From assembly GCA_009760855.2 (NCBI GenBank), contig WPIO01000003.1, positions 6,388,501 to 6,452,500 on the forward strand: 64,000 nt of DNA, given 5' to 3'. Within the stretch, counting starts at the first letter, position 1. Each line of letters starts with the position of its first letter. The notes beneath the pieces were generated by a model. That model did not search any database. It was given only the letters and a program-made list of their open reading frames with translations, and was not told where the DNA came from. This document shows, piece by piece, positions 1 to 11,560 of this stretch. The stretch comes from Cristatella mucedo (lineage: Eukaryota; Bryozoa; Phylactolaemata; Cristatellidae). The translations under genes were made by a program, and so were the position numbers.

Positions 1-1239
1 CCGGAAGACCTACAGTACATTGATCTCATTAGAAAAGAGTGTGAACAATTTTCTTCTTTACGGGTCTCCCCATCCCCTCCTTCAAATGACTTTCCAAGCA
101 GGTAGATATCTAATCATGTTGCTTAAGTCCCACTAATGTTAAAATTAACAAGGCCTACCATGAATTGCAGTTCGATAAAACTTTGAAGAGTGATAAAAAA
201 CCTTGATAAATGCAGAAACGTTTTCTTTTGCTACCTTGGATGTGCAGAATTCGTTTGAATGCTTTCCTCTTAAGATGTTACAAGATAGTCAGAATTAAGA
301 ATGCGTGGTTTAGTCCGAAGCGTTTGGATCTAGCCTAAGCTCATTGAATGTGATGTCACTGCTGGATTAAGATCACAAATGTTATTTTTATCAGCCTAAT
401 ACCACTCCATTATATAATTATATCAGTGGATGGAGCCAAGCACGTTCCATTAACGATCCTTGCATGCTCGTGCATAGCACAGCCAGAACCATACCAAAAT
501 CAAAATTTGATGCAGCTAATGGCTTTTCTCATCACAACTTAGGTCGCTGGTTTGAGTCTTGCAGCTGGCGATCCTTTGTGTTCCTCTGCTAGGCGTGTCA
601 TGCCCGCTAAGATTCTTGATCTTACATAAATGATTTCGGTCGATCAGCTTTTACTTTCAACTTTAAGAGCTTAAATAGCATCAATGTCCAAAATGGTGCA
701 TCTTTTCACTAACCTGTTGATGTGTTTGCTTTCCAGCCATTTAATTGGCTTCGACATATATACATAGCTTTCTTTTAGCTCAGTAAAAGTCTTTTATTAT
801 TTCTAGTGTTATTATTTATCTGTGTATGGCGTCTTTCGAAGGCATTTGTTTGGCGCCTACCTTCATCTTTGGCTTACTAAAAAGGACTTCAACTTTGCCT
901 TACTAAAAGACTATCTTTTTGAGATGGCTTTCATATTTTCTTTGCATTGCCTTAGTGCTTCCTTTTTAAAGGGTAGTTTGGACGGAAAGGCCACGTTAAG
1001 CTCGTCATTTCAGTTTCTCGGGACAATTTTCAATTTGAATTGAAATGGATGATACGTGGAGATTTTACGGAGCCACAAACCTTCGGAGCTTAGGCTCAAG
1101 CCAATCTAATATTATAATATATATTACTTAATAATATGAATATGAACTAAAACTAATATATCTGAAACTCTTTCTTCCGTATGCAAAGTCATCGGCGCCC
1201 AGATTTTGGCTTAGAATCCCGGAAGAATTGAGCATATAC
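1..1239. other. No gene seen; unassigned flank
   Basis: AT-rich sequence with only short chance frames. Apart from a weak tRNA-like SINE remnant near 505-615, I recognise no coding exon, RNA gene or terminal repeat here. Confidence 0.5.
505..615 (+). mobile_element. Degenerate tRNA-derived SINE remnant
   Basis: The stretch contains a B-box-like GGTTTGAGTC near 550 followed by a GGCGATCCTTT motif, matching the order seen in the clearer SINE copies at 22.0 and 52.9 kb. The A-box half is poorly preserved. It looks like an old copy of the same family; the borders are approximate. Confidence 0.35.
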
Positions 1240-3025
1240 CTCGTAATAATAATAACAATACTTTTGGTGTAGCGCCCTCAGAAAACTCATTTATCAGAGA
1301 ACTCTATCTAGGCACTTTACATTTGCTGTAAAAAAAGCACAATTGAATGGTACGTGGTAGCATTCTCAATAATAACAAGAATAACATGGTTAAGGGTGAT
1401 ATGCACAGGGTCAGCATGCCAGTATGGTTAGTGGCAGCATGCACAGTCAGGACGCATAAGCACTTATAGGTCGGATCACAGGGACCCACTAAAGGCTGTC
1501 TTAGATAGATGCGTTTTAAGTTTCCTGTACATGCGGTCAACCCAGCAGGTTGAAAGCGCGATGCAATTCGGAAGTTCCTTCCAGGCGTCGGAACATACGA
1601 ACTGAAGGCACAGTCTCCGGAGGATTTGAGTTTCTTACAACGTTTAAGTAAACAGTTACATTTATTTTCGATAAGCTGGCATTACGATATTAAGCCTGGT
1701 GGGGGAGTAGAACTGATAGGTAGGCTGGAGCCGAATAATAAAAGGATCTAAGATTGAGTGGTGACAGAACCTTGAATTTGATGAGCATTACTGGACTGGG
1801 AGCCACCGCAGGTCGGCGAGAAGTGTTGTGATGTGGCAACTGTGAAACTCACAACGGACCGCCCGAGCTTCAGAGTTGTGTACTAGCTGCAAGCGCCTGA
1901 TTGCACAGGACGGTATACCATCCACCATGCAAAAAGTTACAGAAGTCGAGACTTTATATCGCGAAAGCTTAGACCGATTTAGTTTGTGTATCCCTGTATA
2001 AAAAAAGTTCAAATTTAGAGATTCTATGTAGCTGAAAGTAGGCAGACTTGACTGTGGACTGGATGTGGTCGTAGAACAAAATGTCACTTTGAAACTGGAC
2101 ACCTAGATTTCTTGCAGATTCAAAAAAGATATGCTGGCAGAGCCTATTGTGAGCTTTAGGCAGTCCAATATCTGAATCACATTTGGTTTTCCCATAAATA
2201 TTAATCTGGTTTACATCATTCAACTTAAGAAAGTTTACTATCATTCTTGTGATGATGTCATCAATACATGCAGCATGGAAGTAGAGAGAATTTGACATTC
2301 TGGAGGACTGGATGGTCAATGCAAAGGTACAGTTGATTGTCATTTGCATGGAAGTGAAAGCCTAGATTGGGCCTGAAAATCACATCAGCAAGATAAAGAG
2401 TGTAAATCGTGAAAAACATGACAAATGAGAGAACCCGTAGCTAACCCATACTTCAAAGGTTCATCGGGTGATATGTGTCCATTCACATCAATACTCAGGA
2501 GTCTCTCACTGAGGTAGAACCTGAAACATTGCAGTGCAGTGCCAGTGGTGGCCAGGTGAGATGAGAGGCACTCAAAAACGTTTTAGTGATCAGTAGTATC
2601 AAAAGCTGCCAAAATATCGAACAAATTTAGCTGAGGTACTCTACCTAAGTCTGGATTCCTAAGTAGGTCATTATACACCCGAAGCGATGCCGACTCTGTG
2701 GATAGATCTAAAGCTCTAAAATTCTAAAACTAAAGCTCTAAAACCAGACAGGCAGTTAGTAGCAAGGTTTGATCTTTCAGTATGAGTTCGGCTGGTCTGC
2801 CAGGACTCGTTCCGGTGTTTGTTATAGAAAGGTAGAAGGGAGCCAGGGTGGATGTTGCTCAAGTTCGCTTGGTGTAGTGTTACTGTCGGTAGTAGTCGGC
2901 TGACTAAAGCCTCTTTGAAAGGTTCTGGGAGGTGACAAAAGGCAAATAAATGCATGATGTTTTGTATACATGGAAGCAGCAGATCCGTGCATCGTAGAAG
3001 CAGGACAGTGAGAATAGGGTCTAGA
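1240..3025 (-). mobile_element. L2/CR1-type LINE, 5'-truncated and decayed
   Basis: Read on the minus strand, the element ends at about 1240 in an AT-rich tail preceded by the conserved 3' hairpin region (rc of tagcgccctcag...ctaggcactttacatttgctg). Upstream are broken frames typical of the reverse-transcriptase C-terminus: VKSAYFQLHRISK, NFLKLNDVNQ and ADLRWLPVQ (the last corresponds to [10 protein letters not shown] in better copies). Frameshifts and stops are frequent, so it is dead. It lies just downstream of the PAN exon on the same strand and could sit in that gene's first intron. Confidence 0.7.
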
Positions 3026-3235
3026 GGACTAGTAAGTATTTGTGAGTGCGAGTACGTGTAAGTACGTTAGGTTGCATCACAGTCTCAATGTTGCTGTCTA
3101 AAAACAAAAATCATATCCTTCCGACCGTCGTCTCTCAAGCCGGTTTTCAGCTGAATGCAAAGCAGTCCGGGTGTATTACATGGGCAGGTATGGCAACGCA
3201 CTGCAACCGTTGACACAGCCCGGTTTTGAACTCAC

Positions 3236-3470
3236 CTGCAGAGGCCTCGTAGTAGAGTTGAAGGCAGGTCTTCTGCCGCTGAGCACACGACATGGAGCAC
3301 TCCAGCTGACTTCTCGACTTATGAGCGACAGTGCCTGCCGGGAATGAGCCGACCTGAGCCAACTGAGAGCTGCTGTAGCCACCAGTCCCGCAAGTCATCA
3401 CCTGGGCACCACATGCGAGTGAGACATGCAGAGTCATCAGTGCCAACCACGAAAGGCATCCGTGAGGCAT
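3236..3470 (-). CDS. First coding exon: signal peptide plus start of a PAN/apple-like domain
   Basis: The exon starts at the ATG ending at 3470 (MPHGCLSWLALMTLHVSLAC), whose Leu/Ala-rich core looks like a cleavable signal peptide. An upstream in-frame ATG at 3491 would add MQRRFAA and is less likely. Next comes a cysteine-spaced segment, LECSMSCAQRQKTCLQLYYE, with the C-x3-C-x6-C plus aromatic pattern typical of PAN/apple domains, which mediate protein or carbohydrate binding in secreted proteins. A near-perfect donor (GCAG|GTGAGT) follows at 3236, leaving phase 1. That is the phase used between the CTHRC1-like domains of the gene upstream, so this could be the first exon of a related secreted protein; that link is inference. 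Reading through the donor gives a further 29 codons to a stop at 3147. The next exon was not found in the remaining 3.2 kb. The signal peptide is clear; the PAN call is moderate. Confidence 0.55.
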
Positions 3471-3529
3471 GGCTGCAAAGCGCCTCTGCAAGCTCTCTGC
3501 TTCCCAGCTGAGAAGCCTGCAACGGCCTT

Positions 3530-6500
3530 AGCACTTAAGCAGCTTTCTGACGGTGGAGGGACGGTCTTATTGCCTGCAACGTCTTAATCGATGTCCACTT
3601 CTGAGAGGATTTCACACAATAGAAATTATTCGATACTCTGAGCATGTCGATTAACATACCGTAGCTTCACGTGTCGTAAATCAGTCTTAGTGCTAGATTC
3701 ACGTCACCCTGAATCCAAGTTTGGGCGGAAGAAAAAGATGCCCCATCACGCGACTGATTTGTGATGTCAATCATAGCTCTTTATGAACAGTTTTTGGCCT
3801 GCGGCAGGCTTCTGGAGCCTGGCCCAGAGGTGCTGTTCTTATGAATTGTTGTGGCGATGATCGTGTTGCTAACTATCCTCAGTGACAGCTTATCAAGCTA
3901 ACTGAGGCTTGATTCAATTATTGCCATGAATCAGTCGTTCACAGTAGTGCTGTAACTGGTTCTTATTTGTGATTTCGAGTAATTTGAAGTTTTTGAAAAT
4001 AGGCTTTAATAATTACTTATTAAAGAGTAGCAACTGCCATGAATATCAATAACTTTGACGAACCTGAATATCAGTGGCAGTATTCACTAATCATTTCTTG
4101 ACTGTGTGATTACATATGCAAAACTAATTACAGTGAGGCTAATCCTGGTTTCAGATATTCGCTTGATTCACTAGCCTCTGAAATGTACTCGTAAGTTCAA
4201 TATGCCTATCGCTACCATTAAAGGGGAAAGTATAAGTTTCATTGTGCAGTGAAGAGGCAGATGCAGTGCAGAATGTCAAGAGAATCGGCTGCCGTTCCCT
4301 TGTTCTCGGGCAGAGAAGGGGGGTGGTCCGTCGGCGAGCTGGAGTGGCATTTCACTTGGTGGCTGCACCGTCACTCGGTGGCTGCTGATCGACGACCCAC
4401 TGTTTGTCTCCTCAACAATTTTCCACATTATTGTTGCCAGTTATTTACCAACAGACTGGCACGATCCGTCTACCTGAGCTGTAAAAACGAGTTGGCAGTT
4501 GTTTTAAAACTGCAGCTATGTTGTTGTGAGGTAGTTACAGTAACATAAATGTCAAAATAACTGCTACTTGCTCCTGCAGGATCCAACTTTTAAAGTGATG
4601 CTTCGGGACAAACGACCCACTGAATAACAGAAGCTCTGGCATAGTAGGCATGGTTGTGCCATTAAATCATTGGGGATGAGAGATCGCTGTCCTAAAAATA
4701 CTGTGCAAAGACACTGCAGTTCCAATTTTTTGAGAAACTTGATTCAGAACTTTAGATTCACCTGAAAGTAAATATGTCGAGGCAAAAGTAGAATTTGACT
4801 GGCATTACAATATTCTCTCCTGCCAAATCAAATCCACAATCAATTTTTCTACTCGCTTAGAACTTGAAATGACAGAACTTTAGTTTGCATTAAGCTAACT
4901 AATCATTCATAGCAAATCAATTTTGCTGAAGTTTCATCCATCGTACCATGCGTTGAAGCGATGAAAGGACACGAGACCCTGGATGGCTTTTTATTTAGCA
5001 TGTAATGAGAACGGGTATAAAAATACTGCTAACAGGTCAAAATACCGAATTAAAGTTTTTGTGTTTGTAAATACTTAGATAGTGCGGAAAGATTATTCTC
5101 GAGTACGAAGAAAATTAAGTTAACAATATTTGAAAATGTATCCTTGCTAATCTGCTTTTGCAACGCGTCAAGAAGAACAATTTTTCCAAGAAAAATTCAA
5201 TATAAAAGTTACACATCGTTCAATATAAACTGCTTTCTTGTACGTGACTAATCACATTATAGGAACTGGCTTGATCTCGTTTTAACTGTCCGCTGCTGGG
5301 AAATGCCAATATTCAGGTTTAATCGTTTAATTGAAACTGCTCTCTAATACTTGAATCTCATTTTATCTGTGGGCACTGTTGACACCATCTATTTCAAGAT
5401 CCTGCTAGAGCTGTTAGGAACAGCGAATGGCTTGACTTATGAAAGGCTAATGATTTAATATACTTTCTTCTACCAAACACATATACACTCACCTGCATAC
5501 ACAAGTACTCGTGAAAATGCAGGCCCATAGACACACAAACACGCTCACACTCACATACACACATATGCTGGCGCCATTCACATGATGTGCTTGGGAACAA
5601 CCACCCACCCCCTGTATCCATGTGCACAAAGGCCAGCCGATCGTATCTCGCCATAGCACGGGAAGTTGAGTGTTACCTAGCTATCATATGAAGTAAAGAG
5701 TTTGCATTGTGACCCTGTGATGGTGCTAAAGCATAGGTGTCAGGTCACACTTCCTAGATGACGTGACTGTCAACTTGGTGATGCTTATATCGATCAGACT
5801 CTTCTCTTTGTCAGTACTTTGATTTGTTGGCTAGATAGGGCAGTGCATGATTCCATGACTAAGTTAATTATAAAAGTGTCGGAGCAACAATTAGATAATG
5901 CACTAGCTTTCTAAAGTATTTCTGTACACCGCCGCCATTAGCTATTAATCAATAATGCAGCTTGGCTCGATCGATACTTCCTTCCTGAAAGTGCGAGTGA
6001 ATAAAGCAGATTTCTCTGTTTACCCGACTCGGAATCACAAAAGTCTCTTAGAGAGCCTTTGTTGTTGTGAGTAGCCCTTGTTATTGCGAGTCGGGTAAAC
6101 TGGAGTTCAAATTGACTCGCAGATGCTGGCAGCAGCCATTACATGCAGCATAGGCTTGCAATCGCTTGCTCGTCTGGCACACACCTTGGAGGTTAGAGCA
6201 AGAGCAGAAAGAAATGCCGGCAAGCTCAGTGTTACCTTCGTTTTCTCTTTAAAATGCAGACTTGATATTACTGAGAGGGAGACCTGCACCAAGAATTGTT
6301 TTATTTTGAGCTCCACTGTCAGCCACAATACGTGCCATCACTTCCCATCACTTGCAGCCATGTACGCACAAGCTTTGAACTGTAAACTGTGTGAAGAGGA
6401 AGAGCCGCTCACCAGCATGAAGAGGAAGTTGCACAAAACCGAGGGCTAATAGCGGAGAGGGTCCGAATTTCCCCCATTTCCCTGTTACCTTTACCTATTT

Positions 6501-6990
6501 CTGACGAGATTTTTTATCACTGACCAGCGATGCAATAGTAGTTTTGGGAATCTCACCAAAGCGACCACACGAATGTTTGATGCATAACATTAGCAATTTA
6601 CTTGGGAGATAAATAAATGATTACTGTAGCACTGCTTCATACCATATAGCACAGTATTTCCCTAAAGTTTCACCGAAAGCGATAACATCCTTGAGACTTA
6701 TCAGTACTGACCTTCACTTGCTCATCATTCAGCAGCGTATCGGCTAAAGTCACTCATTTTGGGTGCTTTTATTCTCTTGCACCAGAATGCCAATCCTAAT
6801 TATCTACTAATCATTATCTTTTTTGAATGGTACCATATTTTTCTCTCACTCTTTTGTTGTAGCAGTTCCTCTAAGCAACGTCAAATCTCTTGGAGGCAAT
6901 GCCTTCAGTGCATTGGCTCTCAAAGCCAACAGCTTCTTACCGACTGACGTAATACCATCCATTGTTTCGATTTCGATTCATTGATTCGAC
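3530..6990. other. Unassigned intergenic region
   Basis: AT-rich DNA with no recognisable exon, RNA gene or repeat family. Open frames at 4249-4548 (+) and 6123-6449 (+) are under 110 codons, show no familiar motif and have no clear splice context. CA-rich sequence near 5480-5570 is a short simple repeat. Confidence 0.5.
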
Positions 6991-6999
6991 GGTATTTAA

Positions 7000-7950
7000 A
7001 AAGAAACAAGCAACCAGGTTTCTCACACAGGTTTTGCTTCCTCTGATGAATTCCCGTGTGTGACCGTGTGGCCTTTGAACCGGTCCAAACGTCTACCCGG
7101 TCCAAACGCTCTACGCAGGGGACCTGGACGAATGCCGCAGTTTTTGGCAGGTGGAGGCGGCTGTTCGTCTCCTAGACGTGCAGCGCCTAAAACGAACCCT
7201 AAGCAAGACGACCCCACCTAGAGAGCAACCGTCGACTCCCACCCTCCCTCTGTGCCCAACAGAGGTGGCGAAGAAGCTCAGACGGCGCTCAGTCGCCTGG
7301 GCGTGGATGCCATATACTCAGTAAGAGCAGTCGAGCTCTGCTGGAACGCGGGTGATCACACCTGCCCCCAATTTGCGCCCTCCACCATGGTCTCTAGCGT
7401 ACGGAGAGATGTGGCAATGGCATGGGCAGCGGACTGGCGCGAAAGACAAGACCAGGGGAAGGTGGCTCACTGTCTGGTAACGGACAGCCACTCAAACCAC
7501 ACCCACTTCCTCCTGTTGGGCCTTGGCGTATCCTTTGCTGCCTGGCGCTTCGTTTTCCGTGCTAGACTCGACCTTCTTCCGGTGGCCGCAGCCAGAGCCT
7601 ATATCCCAACCCTCCAGGGCTAGAGACGCCGAGCTCATTGACACCCAGGCGGACAGTGCCTCGCGCATTGGAGCTGCCCCGACAGGGCCAGCCCAGACGC
7701 TAGAAATGACCCTGCAGGGCTCGAGCGCCGAGGAGCCCGAGCGACATTAATACCACTAGTCCTGTGATTGCATACCACAGCTCTGAGTGGCGCCGCCCTC
7801 CAACGAGTGTCAGCAAGATACACAGTCGCCGCCTCGGATGTGCCCATCTGGCAAAGCACAAGAACCCGGCGCTGGATAGCCGATCGCAGCCCCAAGCAAG
7901 AGACAAGCGAGGGCTGGCTGCCCCCTTGTTGTGACGTTGGTCACGCCCGG
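7000..7950 (+). pseudogene. Relic of a non-LTR retrotransposon C-terminus resembling the R2/NeSL type
   Basis: The GC content rises sharply here. The frame 7252-7623 carries the spaced motif W-x-x-x-x-x-QGK (about 7436-7460), then D-x-x-SNH and RARLDLLPV (about 7560-7580). This resembles the segment before the CCHC finger of LINEs whose endonuclease is a C-terminal restriction-like domain, where a 'RARLNLLP'-type motif is common. After a frameshift, CLAH-x-SCP near 7660-7680 resembles the ETLAH/CP finger. A further fragment around 7800-7870 (VSARYTVAASDVP, then RTRR) resembles the start of the endonuclease domain. Stops and frame changes show it is dead. The class assignment rests on short motifs only; an unrelated retroelement tail is possible. 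Confidence 0.42.
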
Positions 7951-8380
7951 GACTCGTCCCGGCGGACTTAGGCCTGAGGTGGTGAATGTGCCTCACCAGC
8001 TTCCAAAATAAAATTGGCTCCCGGGTTCTCCTCTTGGAAGCCAAGCTTGGATAGGGGGCAGGCTACGAGACAGCCACTAGCAGGAGGCGCACAACAGCTC
8101 TGCCCCTCACGATCAGCCGGTCACAGATGCTGCCCAACTTTAGGCGAAGCTGGAGCACCGCTCCCACTGTCAGGCGGTTTTGATAGGTCACCTCCGTGAG
8201 AGCTCCGATGGCCGGTCTCCTGCACTGGTCGACGGCCGATCCCTTGAAGATCGATCCCCTACGTTCAAGATTGGTTGATAGGATGTGGTTGCTCTTAATA
8301 TAATAATACAGCACAATGTTACACAAGAACAATTTGATCTTCTCCTAGCGGCGCTGTTTGTAATTGTAACAGATAATCGT
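7951..8380. other. Unassigned GC-moderate stretch
   Basis: Possibly the 3' untranslated part of the preceding LINE relic. An 89-codon minus frame (8063-8332) has no familiar motif. AATAAA-like sequence occurs near 8008 but cannot be tied to a transcript. Confidence 0.35.
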
Positions 8381-10950
8381 CGATTACTGTATTGTCTTGT
8401 GAAATTGTCGTCGATTGTCGTGGATTGCCCAAGGTTGAACGCGAAAAAGGACAGCATGTGCGCCCACAGTGAGAGTTATGTGGTAGGGTAATTACAAATT
8501 CTAACAGCCAATTTCCAGCAAATATGAACCACGTTGTTGCAGAGACCGGTCCATTGCCGTCGATTGCCGTGCATTGCCCTCGATTGTGCCTTTTTTGATT
8601 TCATAAAATGATGTGGCTGCACTTTTATACAGTCTGGTGAAATATGCAAGAAAATTTGGAGCTTCTCGGCAACTTTTGGTCCATTTGTAATATTCCGTTA
8701 TGGATTGGAGTGTTTTTGTGGGTCATTGCCGTCGATTGCCGTGCGTTGCCGTCGACTAAACGCGAACCGTGGTTGAAAATTATTCGCAAACACAGTTACA
8801 TATTACGTGGAATGAAAGTTGCAGTTTATTGCAAACATCTTGTCAAATTTCCAAGGACTTTGCTATCGGCCCCTACCATTGCTGTTAAATGCCGTGCATT
8901 GCTCACAGTTAACAAACGAAGCATCTTGCAAATTCAACGGTTTTTCTTTGGACGCAACGGAATTTTATATGTAATGATGAGGATTCTGCGCTGCCAATTT
9001 CTCTTCAATTTGCCGGGAATTGGGTTATTGGCCCAGGACATCGAATGCCTGTCAAAATTGTTCGCGATCGTACTTGCTCGATTGGCTGAAAGGATTTGAT
9101 TGCACTGTCATCACAGTGGGCTACGACAGATAAGATATATTTAATCTGGCCCAGTCACTTTCTGGTGATTTGCGATGGACCAGAATGGATTGCCGTAGTT
9201 GCCCGTGCCATTGTTGTCGATTGCCGTGCATTTCCCACGATCAAACGGTCAGAGCTGGCTGAAAGTATGTGTGCAGGCAGTGAGATGTTACGTGGAATAA
9301 GAATTGGTGCTTGGTGCAGCCGATTTCTCGTCAATTTGCCACGGATTTTGGTATGGGTCGCCACCATTGCTATCTATTGCCGTGCATTATTGACAATTAA
9401 CGTGCCAAATAGCTAGAAATTTCTACGATTTCACTTTTAGCACAAAGAAATGTGAAATGCAATGACAATCGGCACTTAGTGCAGCCTATATAGTGTCAGC
9501 TTGCCACGGATTTCATTGGATTGCTGCTTTGTGCCGAGCCATTGCCGTAGATTGCCATGCATTGCCTAAGATTGTACGAGCGAAGTTTTTTTTAAATGAT
9601 GTGGTTGAATTTAACCAGTGTGTTTTGAACGTGTATTAAAAATCGGAGCATTGCCAAACCGATTTCAGGGCATTTTGCATCAGATTTCTGTAAATTGAGG
9701 TATTAGCCCGGGCCATTACAGTCAATTGCACTGCATCGCTACCGAATAATCAAGGAAATTGTAATACAATTGTGGGATTAAACAATAACCAAAGATTAGA
9801 GCAAGGTGAAATCTCTATTAAATCTTAAAATGTACGTATTCTGGTCGTTTTTCTGCGGGAATCCGTACATTGACATACTGGCCTGGGCAGTTGCAGTCGA
9901 TTGCTGTGCATTGCTGCAGAATGGCCGAAGAAATTACAGTGAAGTTATGCAATTACACAATAACCGAAGAGTGGAACCTACTGCAGTCATAACTAGAGCT
10001 TATAGTGTACGCGTTCTGGTCGCTGGGTGGTGGATTTCGGGGGATTGCAGTATGGGACCGGGTCGTCGCAGTCGATTGCAATTAATTGCATGAGAACGCT
10101 TCTGCATTATTTAGCATGACATTTTGTGGGTGCACTTTGAATTGAGTCTAGTTCTATACGCAATGTCACTTGGAGCTTCGCTATGGTGATTTGAGAATGA
10201 TTTGCAGTGGAATATAATGGATTGCAGTAGTTTTCCAGGTCATTTCAGGTGATTGCCACAGTTCGTGGTTGCGCAATTTTTTTTTATTTTCATGGTTGTG
10301 CACGCAGCATGGTGCACTTTAATATGCAATAAAAACTGGAGCTCCGCTCAAGGTATTTCAATTTTTTTATGCGGTGGATTTGGTGGATTGAAGTGGACTG
10401 CAGAATTGGCTCGGGCTACTACAGGCGATTGGGGTGCATTGGGCGAGAACGGGCTGTGCCAATGCAAGTGAATTTTCTTTTTAATGCAATTGTTGCAGTG
10501 TGCAGTCATATGCAATCAAAAAGGGAGCTTTTTGATTAGGGTTTCTACCGTCGCATGGTGGAATGCAGTGGATTGCAGTATTGGCCTGGGCCACTGCAAT
10601 CTTATTTTAGTGGACTTCGTGAGAACGAGTGAGCAGAATCGTGCGAAATTTTCTGGGTACATTATACGTAAAGTATAGTTTGATATTCCAACTTTTTGGA
10701 GCTGTTCGCACATGATTTACGGTGGATTTAATGAGAACTAGAATGGATTGCTGTACAGGCGTCCGGCATCAAAGCTCATTTGCATATGTGCTCCAAGCGA
10801 CATGAAGTTTGGTGGAGATAATATTGAACGTGTACTACAATATCAGGGAAAAATTTGATCTCGGCAAGGCTTACGTCTGGTCGTTGATAACATATTTAGA
10901 GTGGATTGTGGTGGATTGCAGGGATTGGGGTAATTTGTCGAACCCCTCGT
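8380..10950. repeat. Degenerate tandem array, unit about 167 bp, about 15-16 copies
   Basis: A core resembling ATTGCCGTCGATTGCCGTGCA recurs in the same orientation near 8400, 8551, 8723, 8876, 9031, 9208, 9364, 9538, 9710, 9886, 10055, 10238, 10410, 10580 and 10905. A second anchor resembling TTGGAGCTTCGC recurs with a similar step (about 10166, 10338, 10520, 10697). Units have diverged strongly, with older-looking copies towards 10.9 kb where the core becomes GGATTGCAGTGGATTGCAG. Open frames across it (8644-9099, 9096-9416, 9806-10093) repeat the same peptide (for example AVDCRAL) because they read the repeat; I do not regard them as genes. Confidence 0.75.
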
Positions 10951-11400
10951 CGTCTAGCTTTGCCCCGGTCTCAGCGAGATGTTCCTGCTCCAGCCTAAAC
11001 CTTTCAGCCTCAAAGTTCGGCCTCCTCATCTGTCAACCACGAGATCCGAATTTACTCTTTTCGAAGCTTGTGGTTATCTTGCTTTACGTCAGCCAGCTGA
11101 CCACCCCAACCGTATATCAGGCTATCGCCCTGACACATTGGCACATGTTTTAACGGCATCACAATCTTTAGCCTTGCTTCAGGCTTCTCAACCGTTAGAA
11201 GCCAAGGCATAAAGAGTGGTTTGCCGTTAAACATTTCGTACCTCAGTATAGGCGTCCCATGTAGACCATAGAAGGTCGGGTACTCTTTTCGGCTCCAGTA
11301 AACCATTCTCTGCTGCCAGCTGTTGTATTACAGTGACTCCGGCGGCGGCTGTTCTTGTGGAAGCCTCACGGAGACACAGCGTGCGCACTTTTGCGGCAAA
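10951..11400. other. Unidentified stretch with a possible minus-strand coding relic
   Basis: A minus frame at 11052-11306 (84 codons) is followed, in another frame around 10940-11030, by a charged, helix-like stretch (EAERFRLEQEHLAE). This is the style of a retroelement Gag coiled coil, but no diagnostic motif is present, so it remains unassigned. Confidence 0.25.
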
Positions 11401-11450
11401 CGAGGCTCGAGCTTTATCGGGATGTACTCAAAAGTTGTGACAATCTTAGG

Positions 11451-11560
11451 TTTTCATGTTTTTGGAAATTTGCGTATTAACAGATAAACTAGTTATAAAT
11501 GCAATCCCAAATTGTGGTTGTCAGATGACTGGAACATGGTCAATAAAATAATTAAGTAAG
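11451..11560 (+). repeat. Left arm of a large inverted repeat
   Basis: This arm matches the reverse complement of 13401-13513 at roughly 85 percent by eye. The match includes GCGTATTAA, ATAAACTAGTTA and a perfect block around GTCAGATGACTGGAACATG. Weaker similarity extends outward to about 11390. Confidence 0.75.

Noticed and set aside
6123-6449. 108-codon plus frame as a small gene
   Set aside because: No motif, no neighbouring exon and a comparable overlapping frame on the other strand.
8644-9416. Open frames of 151 and 106 codons
   Set aside because: They read through the degenerate 167 bp tandem array and repeat the same short peptide.
8380-10950. CRISPR-like array
   Set aside because: Units are long, degenerate and lack short exact repeats with unique spacers; the DNA is eukaryotic.
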